64,000 nt of DNA, from positions 434,001 through 498,000 of the forward strand of contig NZ_JACYFR010000002.1 in the NCBI RefSeq assembly GCF_014837175.1, written 5' to 3'. This DNA comes from Cellulomonas sp. JH27-2. GTDB lineage: Bacteria > Actinomycetota > Actinomycetes > Actinomycetales > Cellulomonadaceae. Position 1 is the stretch's first letter, and each line of letters starts with the position of its first letter. The translations under genes and the position numbers were made by a program. Of the stretch, positions 51,290 through 60,103 are shown piece by piece. The notes beneath the pieces are model-generated. The model was not told where the DNA came from, did no database searches, and saw only the letters and a program-made list of their open reading frames with translations.

Positions 51290-52119
51290 CGCAGGCTCCT
51301 CGTCGGGCGGCCGTCCTCGGCCACCCGGTGGCGCACTCGCTGTCGCCCACGCTGCACCGCGCCGCGTACGCGACGCTCGGGCTCGACGATTGGTCGTACG
51401 ACGCGATCGACGTCGAGGCCGATGACCTCGCGACGTTCGTCGCGGGCCTGGGTCCTGAGTGGGCCGGCCTGTCGCTGACCATGCCCCACAAGCAGGTGGT
51501 GCTGCCGCTGCTGGACCACGTCGAGCCGCTGGCCGAGGTGGTGGGGGCGGTGAACACGGTGCTGTTCACCGGCTCGTCGCGCGTCGGCGCCAACACGGAC
51601 GTCTACGGGCTGGTGACTGCGCTGCGCGAAGGGTTGACCGCGTCGGTGTCGTCGGCCGCGGTCCTGGGCGCCGGCGCGACGGCCGCGTCCACCCTGGCGG
51701 CGCTGGCCGAGCTGGGCTGCCCGTCGCCCGTCGTCTACGTCCGTTCGATGCAGCGCGCCGGCGGCCTGATGCGCGCCGCGCACCGGATGGGCGTCTCACC
51801 GACCTTCCGCGCGCTCGACGACGCCCCGGCCGACCTGCCGCGGGCGGACGTCGTCGTCTCCACCCTCCCGCACCACGCGGCCGACCCGATCGCGGAGGCG
51901 CTCGCCGGGCCCGTGCGCGGCGTCCTGATGGACGTCGCCTACGAACCGCGCCCCACGGCGCTGCACTCCGCGTGGGTCGCGGCCGGGGGAGTGGCCGTGG
52001 GCGGGGAGCGCATGCTGCTGCACCAGGCCGCCGAGCAGGTGCGTCTCATGACCGGCCACCCGGCTCCCGTGGAGGCGATGGACGCGGCCCTGCAGGAGCG
52101 ACTCGCCGGATCCGCCTGA
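51286..52119 (+). CDS. aroE: Shikimate dehydrogenase
   Basis: A 277-residue enzyme reducing 3-dehydroshikimate to shikimate in aromatic amino-acid synthesis. The substrate site VAHSLSPTLHRAAY, catalytic Lys in LTMPHKQ (about residue 69), Asp in GANTDVYG (about 104) and the nucleotide-binding AAVLGAGATAASTLAALAEL are all present. The cofactor preference is not clear: the usual NRT after the first beta-alpha-beta unit reads VRS. It ends the alaS operon; pilB begins 84 bases later. Confidence 0.93.
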   Translation: MTQAPRRAAVLGHPVAHSLSPTLHRAAYATLGLDDWSYDAIDVEADDLATFVAGLGPEWAGLSLTMPHKQVVLPLLDHVEPLAEVVGAVNTVLFTGSSRVGANTDVYGLVTALREGLTASVSSAAVLGAGATAASTLAALAELGCPSPVVYVRSMQRAGGLMRAAHRMGVSPTFRALDDAPADLPRADVVVSTLPHHAADPIAEALAGPVRGVLMDVAYEPRPTALHSAWVAAGGVAVGGERMLLHQAAEQVRLMTGHPAPVEAMDAALQERLAGSA

Positions 52120-52163
52120 TTCGCTCAGGTACCCGCGGTCGTCTGCCGATGACCCGAGCAGGA

Positions 52164-52182
52164 GGTGCGCGCTCTGCGCACC
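52164..52182 (+). promoter_or_regulatory. Small hairpin in the pilB leader
   Basis: A 7-bp stem (GGTGCGC / GCGCACC) with a 5-nt loop lies 21 bases before the pilB start, followed by CCCCTGGACCGGGG, which can also fold. It may terminate the aroE transcript or affect pilB translation. The gap of 84 bases shows no confident promoter. Confidence 0.3.
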
Positions 52183-52203
52183 CCTGGACCGGGGAGGCGC
52201 CGC

Positions 52204-53877
52204 GTGAAGCAGCTGGGAGAGATCCTGCTCGAGGAAGGTCTCGTCTCGGAGGCGCAGCTGCTGGCCGCGCTCGACGAGACAATGGCGTCCGGCGCGTCGC
52301 TGGGGCGCACGCTCGTCGAGATCGGCGTGCTGTCCGAGGGGCAGCTGGTCCAGGCGCTGGCCGCCCAGGTGGGCATGCAGTACGTCGACCTGGACGAGTA
52401 CCCGGTGGACCGCATGGCCGTATCGATGGTCTCGGGTGCGCTGTGCCGCAAGTACACCGTGCTGCCCATCGCGCTCGAGGGCGGGTCCGTGGTGCTCGCG
52501 ACCTCCGACCCGGGCAACGTCGTCGCGGTCGACGACGTGCGCTCCGCGTCGGGCCGCCAGGTCATCTCCGTCATCGCGACGCACGACAACCTGCTGCGCG
52601 CCATCGACCGCTTCGTTCGCGCCGACGGCGAGATGGAGAACCTGTCGTCGGCCTTCGAGGAGGCCGAGGTCGAGGTCGAGGCCGACCTGTCGAAGATGGC
52701 CGAGCTGGGCGACGACGACGCGCCGATCGTGCGCTTCGTCAACCTGCTGGTCACGCAGGCGATCACCGACCGCGCGTCCGACATCCACATCGAGCCGTCC
52801 GAGCACGACCTGCGGGTGCGGTACCGCATCGACGGCGTGCTGCACGAGACGCAGCGCGCGCCCAAGCAGATCACGGGCGGCGTCATCAGCCGCGTCAAGA
52901 TCATGAGCGACATCGACATCGCCGAGCGCCGCAAGCCGCAGGACGGCCGCATGTCGGTCATGCACAACGGACGGAAGATCGACCTGCGCGTGGCGACGCT
53001 GCCCACGGTGTGGGGCGAGAAGATCGTCATGCGAATCCTGGACAACTCCACGGCGAGCCTGGACCTGCGCGACCTGTCGTTCCTCGAGCACAACTACGAC
53101 ATGTACAGGTCCGCGTACACCAAGCCCTACGGGATGATCCTGGTCACGGGCCCGACCGGTTCCGGCAAGTCGACGACCCTGTACGCGACGCTGAACGCGG
53201 TCTCCAAGCCCGAGATCAACGTCATCACGGTCGAGGACCCGGTCGAGTACCGCCTGCCGGGCATCAACCAGGTGCAGGTCAACCCCAAGGCCGGTCTGAC
53301 GTTCGCCTCGGCGCTGCGCTCGATCCTGCGCTCGGACCCCGACGTCGTCCTGCTCGGTGAGATCCGCGACCACGAGACCGCTCAGATCGCCATCGAGGCG
53401 GCCCTCACCGGTCACCTCGTGCTCTCGACGCTGCACACCAACGACGCGCCGTCGGCCGTCACGCGTCTGACGGAGATGGGGATCGAGCCGTTCCTCGTCG
53501 GCTCGGCGCTCGACTGCGTCGTCGCCCAGCGCCTCGCGCGGCGCCTGTGCAGCAAGTGCAAGGTCCCGTACCAGCCGTCGGAGCAGGAGATGGTCGCGGC
53601 GCGGTTCCCGTGGATGCCGGGGGAGCAGGTCCCTGAGCTCTACCGCCCCGGCGGCTGCGCGACGTGCTCCAAGACCGGCTACCGCGGGCGCCTTGCCCTG
53701 CACGAGGTCATGCCCGTCACCGAGGAGATCGAGCGCATGGCCGTGGCGCACGCGTCGAGCGCGGACATCGGCTCGGCGGCGCTGCGTGGCGGCATGGTCC
53801 CGCTGCGCGACGACGGCTGGCACAAGGTCGCGCTCGGGCAGACGTCGATCGAGGAGATCCTGCGCGTCGTCGCCTGA
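52204..53877 (+). CDS. pilB: PilB, type IV pilus extension ATPase
   Basis: A 557-residue GspE/PilB ATPase that powers pilus extension. An N-terminal MshEN-type domain (about 1-150; QLGEILLEEGLVSEAQLLAA) precedes the ATPase core with Walker A GPTGSGKSTT (about 315-324), the Asp box ITVEDPVEYRLPG, Walker B DPDVVLLGEIRD (about 377-388) and the His box LSTLHTNDAP. The tetracysteine zinc motif (CSKC ... CATC) of extension ATPases is present at about 448 and 486. The GTG has GGGGAGG upstream. Confidence 0.95.
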   Translation: MKQLGEILLEEGLVSEAQLLAALDETMASGASLGRTLVEIGVLSEGQLVQALAAQVGMQYVDLDEYPVDRMAVSMVSGALCRKYTVLPIALEGGSVVLATSDPGNVVAVDDVRSASGRQVISVIATHDNLLRAIDRFVRADGEMENLSSAFEEAEVEVEADLSKMAELGDDDAPIVRFVNLLVTQAITDRASDIHIEPSEHDLRVRYRIDGVLHETQRAPKQITGGVISRVKIMSDIDIAERRKPQDGRMSVMHNGRKIDLRVATLPTVWGEKIVMRILDNSTASLDLRDLSFLEHNYDMYRSAYTKPYGMILVTGPTGSGKSTTLYATLNAVSKPEINVITVEDPVEYRLPGINQVQVNPKAGLTFASALRSILRSDPDVVLLGEIRDHETAQIAIEAALTGHLVLSTLHTNDAPSAVTRLTEMGIEPFLVGSALDCVVAQRLARRLCSKCKVPYQPSEQEMVAARFPWMPGEQVPELYRPGGCATCSKTGYRGRLALHEVMPVTEEIERMAVAHASSADIGSAALRGGMVPLRDDGWHKVALGQTSIEEILRVVA

Positions 53878-53999
53878 TCGCTGGCCGCATACGCAGCTCG
53901 GTCATTCCCGAGCATCCACGGACCTCAAGGCACCTGGCCTGCGGGCCGATACACCCACCGAGAGCGACCGCGTGCGCACGAGGGACGAAGGGCACTGAT

Positions 54000-55682
54000 G
54001 TGAGCGAACCGATGCAGCCGATGGCCGGAGAGCCGACTCGGCCCCTGCCCCCGTACCGACCCAACGGACCGCAGGCTCCCGGCGCGCCCGCCGGGCCGCC
54101 GCCGGGCGCGGTGAGCTTCTCGCCGATCCCGTCGCAGAGCACGGCCGCCTCGGTCGCCGCCGCGCGCGAGAGCGCGGCCCAGGCGCCGGGCACGTACGCG
54201 CCCGCGGGCTCGTACAACCCCGGTCAGCCGACGACGTCGTTCACGCCTGCGCCCGCCGCGGCGTCCTTCACGCCCGGTGGCGCGCCGACGACGAGCTTCG
54301 CGCCCGTTCCGCCCGCGCCGGCACAGTCGTTCGCGCCGGCCGGTGCGCCCGCAGGGTACGCGCCGTCGCCGGTGGCCGCGCCCGCGGCACCGATGCCGGC
54401 ATCGGCCCGCACGTTCGCTCCCGCGCCGGAGGCCCCGGCCCCTGCGGCGCCGCCCGCGCCTGCTGCTCCTGCTGCACCCGCGGCTCCCGCTCAGGCGGCG
54501 GCTGCTCCAACGCGCGACCGCGGTGCGCGCCGCGGCGCGGAGATGCCGGACGAGTCGCTGCCGATCGACCAGATCCTCACGGAGATGGTGGCGAAGGGCG
54601 CGTCCGACGTGCACTTCACGTCGGGCGCCGTCCCGATGATCCGCGTCTCGGGTGCGCTCAAGCCGCTCGAGGGCTACGCGAGCCTCACGCCCGAGCCGCT
54701 GCGGCGTTCCATCTACGCGATCATGACGCAGAAGCAGCGCGAGACGTTCGAGGCCAACCTCGAGCTCGACTTCTCCTACTCGGTCCGCGGCCTGGCCCGG
54801 TTCCGCGTGAACATCTACCAGCAGCGCGAGTCGGTGGGTGCGGCCTTCCGTGTGATCCCGTACGAGATCAAGCCGCTGGAGGACCTGGGCGTGCCGGCCG
54901 TCGTCGGCAACTTCGCCGGCATGCCGCGCGGCCTCGTCCTGGTCACGGGTCCGACGGGCTCGGGCAAGTCCACGACCCTTGCGTCGATCGTCGACCTCGC
55001 CAACCGCACGCGCGAGGACCACATCATGACGGTCGAGGACCCGATCGAGTTCCTCCACCGCCACAAGAAGTCGCTGGTTAACCAGCGCGAGGTGGGCCAG
55101 GACACGCACTCGTTCGCCAACGCGCTCAAGCACGTCCTGCGCCAGGACCCGGACATCATCCTGGTCGGTGAGATGCGTGACCTGGAGACGATCTCGGTCG
55201 CGCTGACCGCGGCCGAGACCGGCCACCTCGTCTTCGCGACGCTGCACACGCAGGACGCCGCGCAGACGATCGACCGCGTCATCGACGTCTTCCCCTCGGG
55301 CCAGCAGGCCCAGGTCCGCACGCAGCTGGCCGGCGCCATCCAGGGTGTCGTCTGCCAGACGCTGTGCAAGAAGGCCGACGGCGTCGGCCGCGCGGTCGCC
55401 ACCGAGGTGCTCGTCGCGACCCCCGCCATCCGCAACCTCATCCGCGAGGGCAAGACGCACCAGATCTACTCGGCCATGCAGGCCGGCGCGAAGCAGGGCA
55501 TGCACACCATGGACCAACACCTGGCGGACCTGGTGAAGTCCGGGAAGATCTCCTACGAGGTCGGCCTGGAGAAGTGCCACCACGTGGAGGACTTCAACCG
55601 GCTCACCGGCCGGTTCTCCGGCGGCGCCCAGGGCGCAGCAGCCGCGCACGGGACCGACATGTCCGGGGCGGTGCAGTACTGA
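54000..55682 (+). CDS. pilT: PilT, pilus retraction ATPase with long N-terminal extension
   Basis: A 560-residue protein. The ATPase core, from about residue 185 (LPIDQILTEMVAKGASDVHF), has Walker A GPTGSGKSTT (about 316-325), Walker B DPDIILVGEMRDLET and the PilT-specific AIRNLIREGK (about 476-485), which marks retraction ATPases. It lacks the PilB zinc cysteines. The first about 180 residues are Pro/Ala/Ser-rich with repeated S/T-F-x-P units (TSFTPAP, SFTPGG, TSFAPVP, QSFAPAG) and are probably disordered; most PilT proteins (about 350 residues) lack such a region. GTG start with GAAGGGC upstream; it overlaps pilC. Confidence 0.93.
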   Translation: MSEPMQPMAGEPTRPLPPYRPNGPQAPGAPAGPPPGAVSFSPIPSQSTAASVAAARESAAQAPGTYAPAGSYNPGQPTTSFTPAPAAASFTPGGAPTTSFAPVPPAPAQSFAPAGAPAGYAPSPVAAPAAPMPASARTFAPAPEAPAPAAPPAPAAPAAPAAPAQAAAAPTRDRGARRGAEMPDESLPIDQILTEMVAKGASDVHFTSGAVPMIRVSGALKPLEGYASLTPEPLRRSIYAIMTQKQRETFEANLELDFSYSVRGLARFRVNIYQQRESVGAAFRVIPYEIKPLEDLGVPAVVGNFAGMPRGLVLVTGPTGSGKSTTLASIVDLANRTREDHIMTVEDPIEFLHRHKKSLVNQREVGQDTHSFANALKHVLRQDPDIILVGEMRDLETISVALTAAETGHLVFATLHTQDAAQTIDRVIDVFPSGQQAQVRTQLAGAIQGVVCQTLCKKADGVGRAVATEVLVATPAIRNLIREGKTHQIYSAMQAGAKQGMHTMDQHLADLVKSGKISYEVGLEKCHHVEDFNRLTGRFSGGAQGAAAAHGTDMSGAVQY

Positions 55683-56911
55683 TGGCCGGCACGAAGACCT
55701 TCGAGTACGCCGTCCGGGACAAGGGCGGCAAACTGATCAAGGGCCGCGTGGAGGCGCCCAACCAGGCGGCCGTCGCCAACCGGCTGCGCGAGATGGGCCT
55801 CGCGGCCATGTCGATCTCCGAGGTGTCGACCGGTGGTCTGAACACCGAGATCAACATCCCGGGCTTCGGCGGCAACAAGATCAAGCTCAAGGACCTTGCG
55901 GTGATGTCGCGTCAGCTCGCGACGATGATCGACTCGGGCCTGTCGCTGCTGCGCGCGCTGTCGATCCTGGCCGAGCAGACCGAGTCCAAGCCGCTGGCGA
56001 AGACCATCAGTCAGGTGCGCAACGACGTCGAGGTCGGGACCGCGTTCTCCGTCGCGCTCGGCAAGCACCCGGACGTCTTCCCGCCTTTGATGATCAACAT
56101 GGTCAAGGCCGGCGAGGTCGGTGGGTTCTTGGATCAGGTGCTCGTCTCCGTCGCAGACAACTTCGAGGCGACCGTCAAGCTGCGGAACAAGATCAAGTCC
56201 GCGATGACCTACCCGGTCGTGGTGTTCATCATCGCGATCCTCGCTGTCATCGGCATGCTGCTGTTCATCGTGCCGATCTTCGCTGGCATGTTTGCGAGTC
56301 TTGGCGGCGAGCTGCCGTTGCCTACGCGCATCCTGCAAGGAATGTCGGTCGTGATGAAGTGGACCATCATTCCGTTCGCGATCGGCGTCGGTGTCTTCGT
56401 GGTGTGGTGGAGCAAGCACAAGAACGACCGCGCGGTGCGCGAGAGGCTCGACCCCCTCAAGTTGAAGCTGCCCGTCTTCGGCAACCTGAACCGGAAGATC
56501 GCCGTGGCGCGGTTCACGCGCAACTTCGGCTCGATGCTTCACGCGGGTGTCCCACTGCTGCAGGCGCTGGACATCGTGGGGGAGACGAGCGGGAGCCTCG
56601 TGGTCGAGCGCGCTGCGCGGGCGGTGCAGGAGAGCGTCCGACGAGGCGAGTCACTGTCTGGGCCTTTGGCCGAGCACCCGATCTTCCCGCCGATGGTCGT
56701 CCAGATGATGGCCGTCGGAGAGGACACGGGCGCGCTCGACACGATGCTGGGCAAGGTCGCCGACTTCTACGACGACGAGGTCGAGTCCACGACCGAGCAG
56801 CTCACGAGCCTCATCGAGCCCCTGATGATCGTCGTCATCGGCGGCATCATCGGCGCCATGATCATCGCGCTGTACATGCCGATCTTCAGCATCTTCAACC
56901 AGATCCAGTAG
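55682..56911 (+). CDS. pilC: PilC, type IV pilus platform protein
   Basis: A 409-residue inner-membrane protein with two T2SSF domains (about 68-190 and 270-392; LAVMSRQLATMIDSGLSLLR and FTRNFGSMLHAGVPLLQALD) and three membrane helices (about 170-205, 220-240, 375-402). It anchors PilB and PilT. The N-terminal FEYAVRDKGGKLIKGRVEA is typical. The ATG shares a base with the pilT stop (TGATG). The 145-base gap after it holds no clear promoter or terminator. Confidence 0.95.
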   Translation: MAGTKTFEYAVRDKGGKLIKGRVEAPNQAAVANRLREMGLAAMSISEVSTGGLNTEINIPGFGGNKIKLKDLAVMSRQLATMIDSGLSLLRALSILAEQTESKPLAKTISQVRNDVEVGTAFSVALGKHPDVFPPLMINMVKAGEVGGFLDQVLVSVADNFEATVKLRNKIKSAMTYPVVVFIIAILAVIGMLLFIVPIFAGMFASLGGELPLPTRILQGMSVVMKWTIIPFAIGVGVFVVWWSKHKNDRAVRERLDPLKLKLPVFGNLNRKIAVARFTRNFGSMLHAGVPLLQALDIVGETSGSLVVERAARAVQESVRRGESLSGPLAEHPIFPPMVVQMMAVGEDTGALDTMLGKVADFYDDEVESTTEQLTSLIEPLMIVVIGGIIGAMIIALYMPIFSIFNQIQ

Positions 56912-57056
56912 GCCGTCCGGGTGAATCCGCGGGAAGCGGGAACTTGCCCTCAAGGTACCCACCCCGAGTGACGATGACCGGGTTGCAACACTGAACCGGC
57001 TCCGGCCGGGCTTCGAATTGAAACTCAGACTCGGCACTCTCATTCTGGAGCTGAAC

Positions 57057-57521
57057 ATGATCGCTCGCATTCGCAAGTCCATGGAGGAGAAGGACAAGGG
57101 CTTCACCCTTATCGAGCTCCTCGTCGTCATGATCATCATCGGCATCCTCGCCGCCATCGCGATCCCGGTGTTCCTGAACCAGCGCAAGAAGGCCCAGGAC
57201 ACGGCCGCTACGTCCGACGTTTCGACCATCGGCAAGGAGATCGCGACGTACTACGTCGACGCGACCGACGCTCTCGCCAGCAAGGGCGGCGTCGCGCTGG
57301 ACACGAACAAGCGGTACACGGTTGCCGGTTCTGACATCGGCAAGGCCAGCAACATCACGCCCGTCGTGACGTTCAACGAGGCGAGCACGGACGTCGCCGC
57401 TGCTTCGCAGGCCTGGTGTGTCGCGATCGCGTACAGCGGTGGCACCAAGTCCTCCGTCGCCTACTCGGCGAAGGACGGTCTGGTCAAGGGCGGTTCCTGC
57501 AGCAACGGGCAGGCCAGCTGA
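57057..57521 (+). CDS. pilA: PilA, major type IVa pilin
   Basis: A 154-residue prepilin. The leader MIARIRKSMEEKDKG is cut after Gly15; the mature chain starts FTLIELLVVMIIIGILAAIA with Glu at +5 and the long N-terminal helix, then NQRKKAQD. A Cys pair (AWCVAI, GGSCSN) near the C-terminus forms the expected D-region disulphide. I chose the ATG at 57057, with TGGAG 9 nt upstream, over a longer reading from 57018. A strong terminator follows, as expected for the most abundant subunit. Confidence 0.93.
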   Translation: MIARIRKSMEEKDKGFTLIELLVVMIIIGILAAIAIPVFLNQRKKAQDTAATSDVSTIGKEIATYYVDATDALASKGGVALDTNKRYTVAGSDIGKASNITPVVTFNEASTDVAAASQAWCVAIAYSGGTKSSVAYSAKDGLVKGGSCSNGQAS

Positions 57522-57535
57522 CTTAGCTCCAACTC

Positions 57536-57570
57536 GCGGTGGGGTCACGTCCATGGCGTGACCCCACCGC
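57536..57570 (+). terminator. Terminator after pilA
   Basis: A perfect 14-bp stem (GCGGTGGGGTCACG at 57536-57549 with CGTGACCCCACCGC at 57557-57570) and a 7-nt loop, 14 bases after the pilA stop. Only a weak T-containing sequence follows. It should limit read-through into the minor pilin genes, leaving pilA mRNA in excess. Confidence 0.8.
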
Positions 57571-57607
57571 TTCGCTGTTGACGTCAAGCCTGTGAGGTGA
57601 GGAGGGA

Positions 57608-59392
57608 GTGGCTGTGAGGCTCATCAGACTGCGTCGGCGTCTCTCGGGCTCCGGGGAATCCGGCTTTACTCTCGTTGAGCTCATCGTCGCGATGTTCGTG
57701 ATCGTCGCAGTGCTCCTCGGACTCATGGCGCTGCAAGCCAGCTCGCTAGTCTCGACCGCCCAGACGCGCCAGCGCGCGCAGGCAACCGCCATCGGCAACC
57801 AGGTCATGGAGCAGCTCCGAGCGCTCCCGTGGCTCACGCTCAGCAAGGGCGTGAGCACGACGGTCGCAGCCTCGGACCCCAACATCAGCAGCGGCCGGTT
57901 CCGCCCGACCGTCGGCTCGACGATCGACGAGGTCCTCGTCTCCTCGAGCAGCCAGGTCACCACCGCCGTGCCGCTGTCCGGCGTCGGCGGCACGAACGTG
58001 TCCAAAGACAAGGACCCGTCGATCCCCGGGATCGTCTTCACGTCGCGCGTGTACACCTCCCGCACGACGGCAGCAGGCGCGGACGCCCTGACACTCACGG
58101 TCATCACAACCTGGACCGCCAACAAGAGCGGCAAGGCGAAGTTCGTCGTGCTGCGCTCGGAGGCCTACGCACCGGCCGGCGGCTGCGGCGACGCGACCAA
58201 CCAGCCCTTCCTCGGCGCCTGCCAGGCGCTCCTCTCAGCCAACGGAACCGCCAACGGCCCGGCAGTTCAGATCACGCCGGCGAGCGTCGTCTCGGGCCCG
58301 ACGGTCGATCCCGCCACTACGGCGTTGCTTCCGGGCGACACGACGTCGATCGCCGGCTTCTCGCTCGCCCAGATCACGACTGGTGTGACGTCGCAGCAGT
58401 CCACGAATGTCGAGTCGGCGGTGCTCCAGGCTGGAAGCTCCCTGACGACCACGGACGCGACCGCGACACCGACGGCAGCGGGCGGGACGAAGATCTCCAA
58501 CCAGGCGTCGAACGATGTCGGCTCGACGGGAGCTGCGCCGGCCAACCCGCCGGACCAGTCCAGCGCGGGCACGGCCGCGGCGGCGACGGTGGCCCCCGCC
58601 AAGGATCTCTCGATGAGCCTCACGGCCGGTGGGGGAGTCAGCGGCGTGGCCCGAGCGACCACGGTTGCGGCCTGCTACGCGGGGATCGCCGCGGGGAGCC
58701 CATGCGCATCGGCCGACGCGACCGGTGGCTCGGACTCGACCGTCGTGTTCAACGCCAAGGCCAACCCCCTGCGGCTTGTCACGATGACCGGCGGAGGGAC
58801 GTCGAAGGCCTTCGGCGGGCGCTTCACGACGACGGGTGGCGCGACGACCGTCGGCTGCACAGTGCTCTCAGGCGCCGGTTGTGTCGCTGCCGGTTCGCAG
58901 CGCACCGTCGGAACCGTCACGTTGGGGGCGGTGAGCTGGTCGGGTGGCAAGGCGCCGTCGGGTCTGATGAGTGTGACCGGCTACGCCGACTCCGTGCGGG
59001 TGGAGCGCGGGGACGCCCAGCACACGACTGCTGCGACCACGTCGCGCACGGGTGCAGTGCAGTACTGGAACGGCACGGGGTACTCGAACCTCAGCCTTGC
59101 CACGACGACCTCCACGTCGCTCACGACCGGAACGGTGACGTGGTCCCAGTCCGGTGTGGACGTGAGCGCGAAGGGTTCGCTGATCGTGACTCCCACCACC
59201 TCGACGTTGAAGAACGTCGACGCGGTGAAGTGCAGCGGTGAGGGCTGCTCGATCGACGCCGACACGGGAACAGTGACCCTTTCGGTCACCTATACGGTGA
59301 CCGCGAGCGGTGACACCAGGGCATTCACCGTCTCGACGACCCTCGGGACGAGCCGGGCGAACGCGGCCTTCAAGGCGGCGCCCAGTGCGTGA
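57608..59392 (+). CDS. PilV-like minor pilin with very large globular region
   Basis: A 594-residue prepilin: leader ending ESG (cut after Gly19), then FTLVELIVAMFVIVAVLLGL with Glu at +5. The PilV-like start (NQVMEQLRALPW) is followed by about 500 residues rich in Ser, Thr, Gly and Val with several cysteines; this is three to four times the usual minor pilin. The C-terminal part has beta-rich repeats with Thr-Val-Thr-like strands, suggesting an adhesin-like surface domain. GTG start at 57608 with GGAGGGA just upstream; a GTG 6 bases later is possible. It overlaps the next gene by 8 bases. Confidence 0.82.
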   Translation: MAVRLIRLRRRLSGSGESGFTLVELIVAMFVIVAVLLGLMALQASSLVSTAQTRQRAQATAIGNQVMEQLRALPWLTLSKGVSTTVAASDPNISSGRFRPTVGSTIDEVLVSSSSQVTTAVPLSGVGGTNVSKDKDPSIPGIVFTSRVYTSRTTAAGADALTLTVITTWTANKSGKAKFVVLRSEAYAPAGGCGDATNQPFLGACQALLSANGTANGPAVQITPASVVSGPTVDPATTALLPGDTTSIAGFSLAQITTGVTSQQSTNVESAVLQAGSSLTTTDATATPTAAGGTKISNQASNDVGSTGAAPANPPDQSSAGTAAAATVAPAKDLSMSLTAGGGVSGVARATTVAACYAGIAAGSPCASADATGGSDSTVVFNAKANPLRLVTMTGGGTSKAFGGRFTTTGGATTVGCTVLSGAGCVAAGSQRTVGTVTLGAVSWSGGKAPSGLMSVTGYADSVRVERGDAQHTTAATTSRTGAVQYWNGTGYSNLSLATTTSTSLTTGTVTWSQSGVDVSAKGSLIVTPTTSTLKNVDAVKCSGEGCSIDADTGTVTLSVTYTVTASGDTRAFTVSTTLGTSRANAAFKAAPSA

Positions 59393-60086
59393 CGTGTATG
59401 GCGCCCTGCTGACTCGGGTGCAGCGAGCGAAGCGGGGGGACGATCGCGACGGCGGCTGGACGCTCGTCGAGCTCATCGTGTCGATGACGATCTTCGTCGG
59501 GCTCCTGACGATCATCTTCACGATGCTGATCAGCTACAGCACGCAGACCAAGGACAACATCGCGCGCACACGCGCGGTGGACCAGGCGCAGGTCGGGCTG
59601 ATGCAGATCGACCGCCAGGTTCGCTCCGGCAACGTCATCTCGGATCCGGCAACAGAAGCGACGAGCGGGTCAGGCGTACCCCCGTACTACGCGCTGCGTG
59701 TCTACACGCAGACGGACGGGGTCTACCAGTGCGTGCAATGGCGCGTGCGGTTCCCGAACACGACTCCGTACGGCCAGCTCGAGTTCCGCTCGTGGCAGCC
59801 CGGGTCGGTCGCGACGGCGACGGCCTGGCGTGTCGTCGCCCACAACGTCGTGAAGCCGACGGGCACGTTCACCGCCTCGGACCCGACCACCTGGCCGCCG
59901 TTCTTCGTCCAGGCGACCGACGCCGAGGCCTCGTCGCAGGCGCAGACCATCCGGCTGACGCTCCGTCTGAAGGACCCGTCGCAGAGCGCGAAGTCCAAGC
60001 CGGCGACGGTGACGTCGACACTGACCGGCCGCAACACCATCTATGGCTACCCCAGCGACTCGTGCGGGGTGACTCCAGCACCATGA
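59385..60086 (+). CDS. PilW-like minor pilin
   Basis: A 233-residue prepilin. The cleavage site is DRDGG|WTLVELIVSMTIF: cut after Gly24 with Trp rather than Phe at +1, and Glu at +5. The PilW-type sequence AVDQAQVGLMQIDRQVRSGN follows the helix. Two cysteines (YQCVQW, DSCGVT) may pair. The GTG at 59385 overlaps the previous gene by 8 bases; a GTG 9 bases later is an alternative. The stop overlaps a weak ATG, but the next gene most likely starts at 60104. Confidence 0.82.
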   Translation: MRDVYGALLTRVQRAKRGDDRDGGWTLVELIVSMTIFVGLLTIIFTMLISYSTQTKDNIARTRAVDQAQVGLMQIDRQVRSGNVISDPATEATSGSGVPPYYALRVYTQTDGVYQCVQWRVRFPNTTPYGQLEFRSWQPGSVATATAWRVVAHNVVKPTGTFTASDPTTWPPFFVQATDAEASSQAQTIRLTLRLKDPSQSAKSKPATVTSTLTGRNTIYGYPSDSCGVTPAP

Positions 60087-60103
60087 CGGTCTCAGGAGGA
60101 CGC

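Noticed and set aside
57018..57046. A TTGAAA and CATTCT pair 17 bp apart just before pilA
   Set aside because: A transcript starting from it would begin inside or after the ribosome binding site of pilA, and the -10 match is poor.
57018..57056. A longer pilA start adding 13 residues
   Set aside because: The ATG at 57057 has a Shine-Dalgarno and gives a normal 15-residue prepilin leader; the extension would make an unusually long leader.
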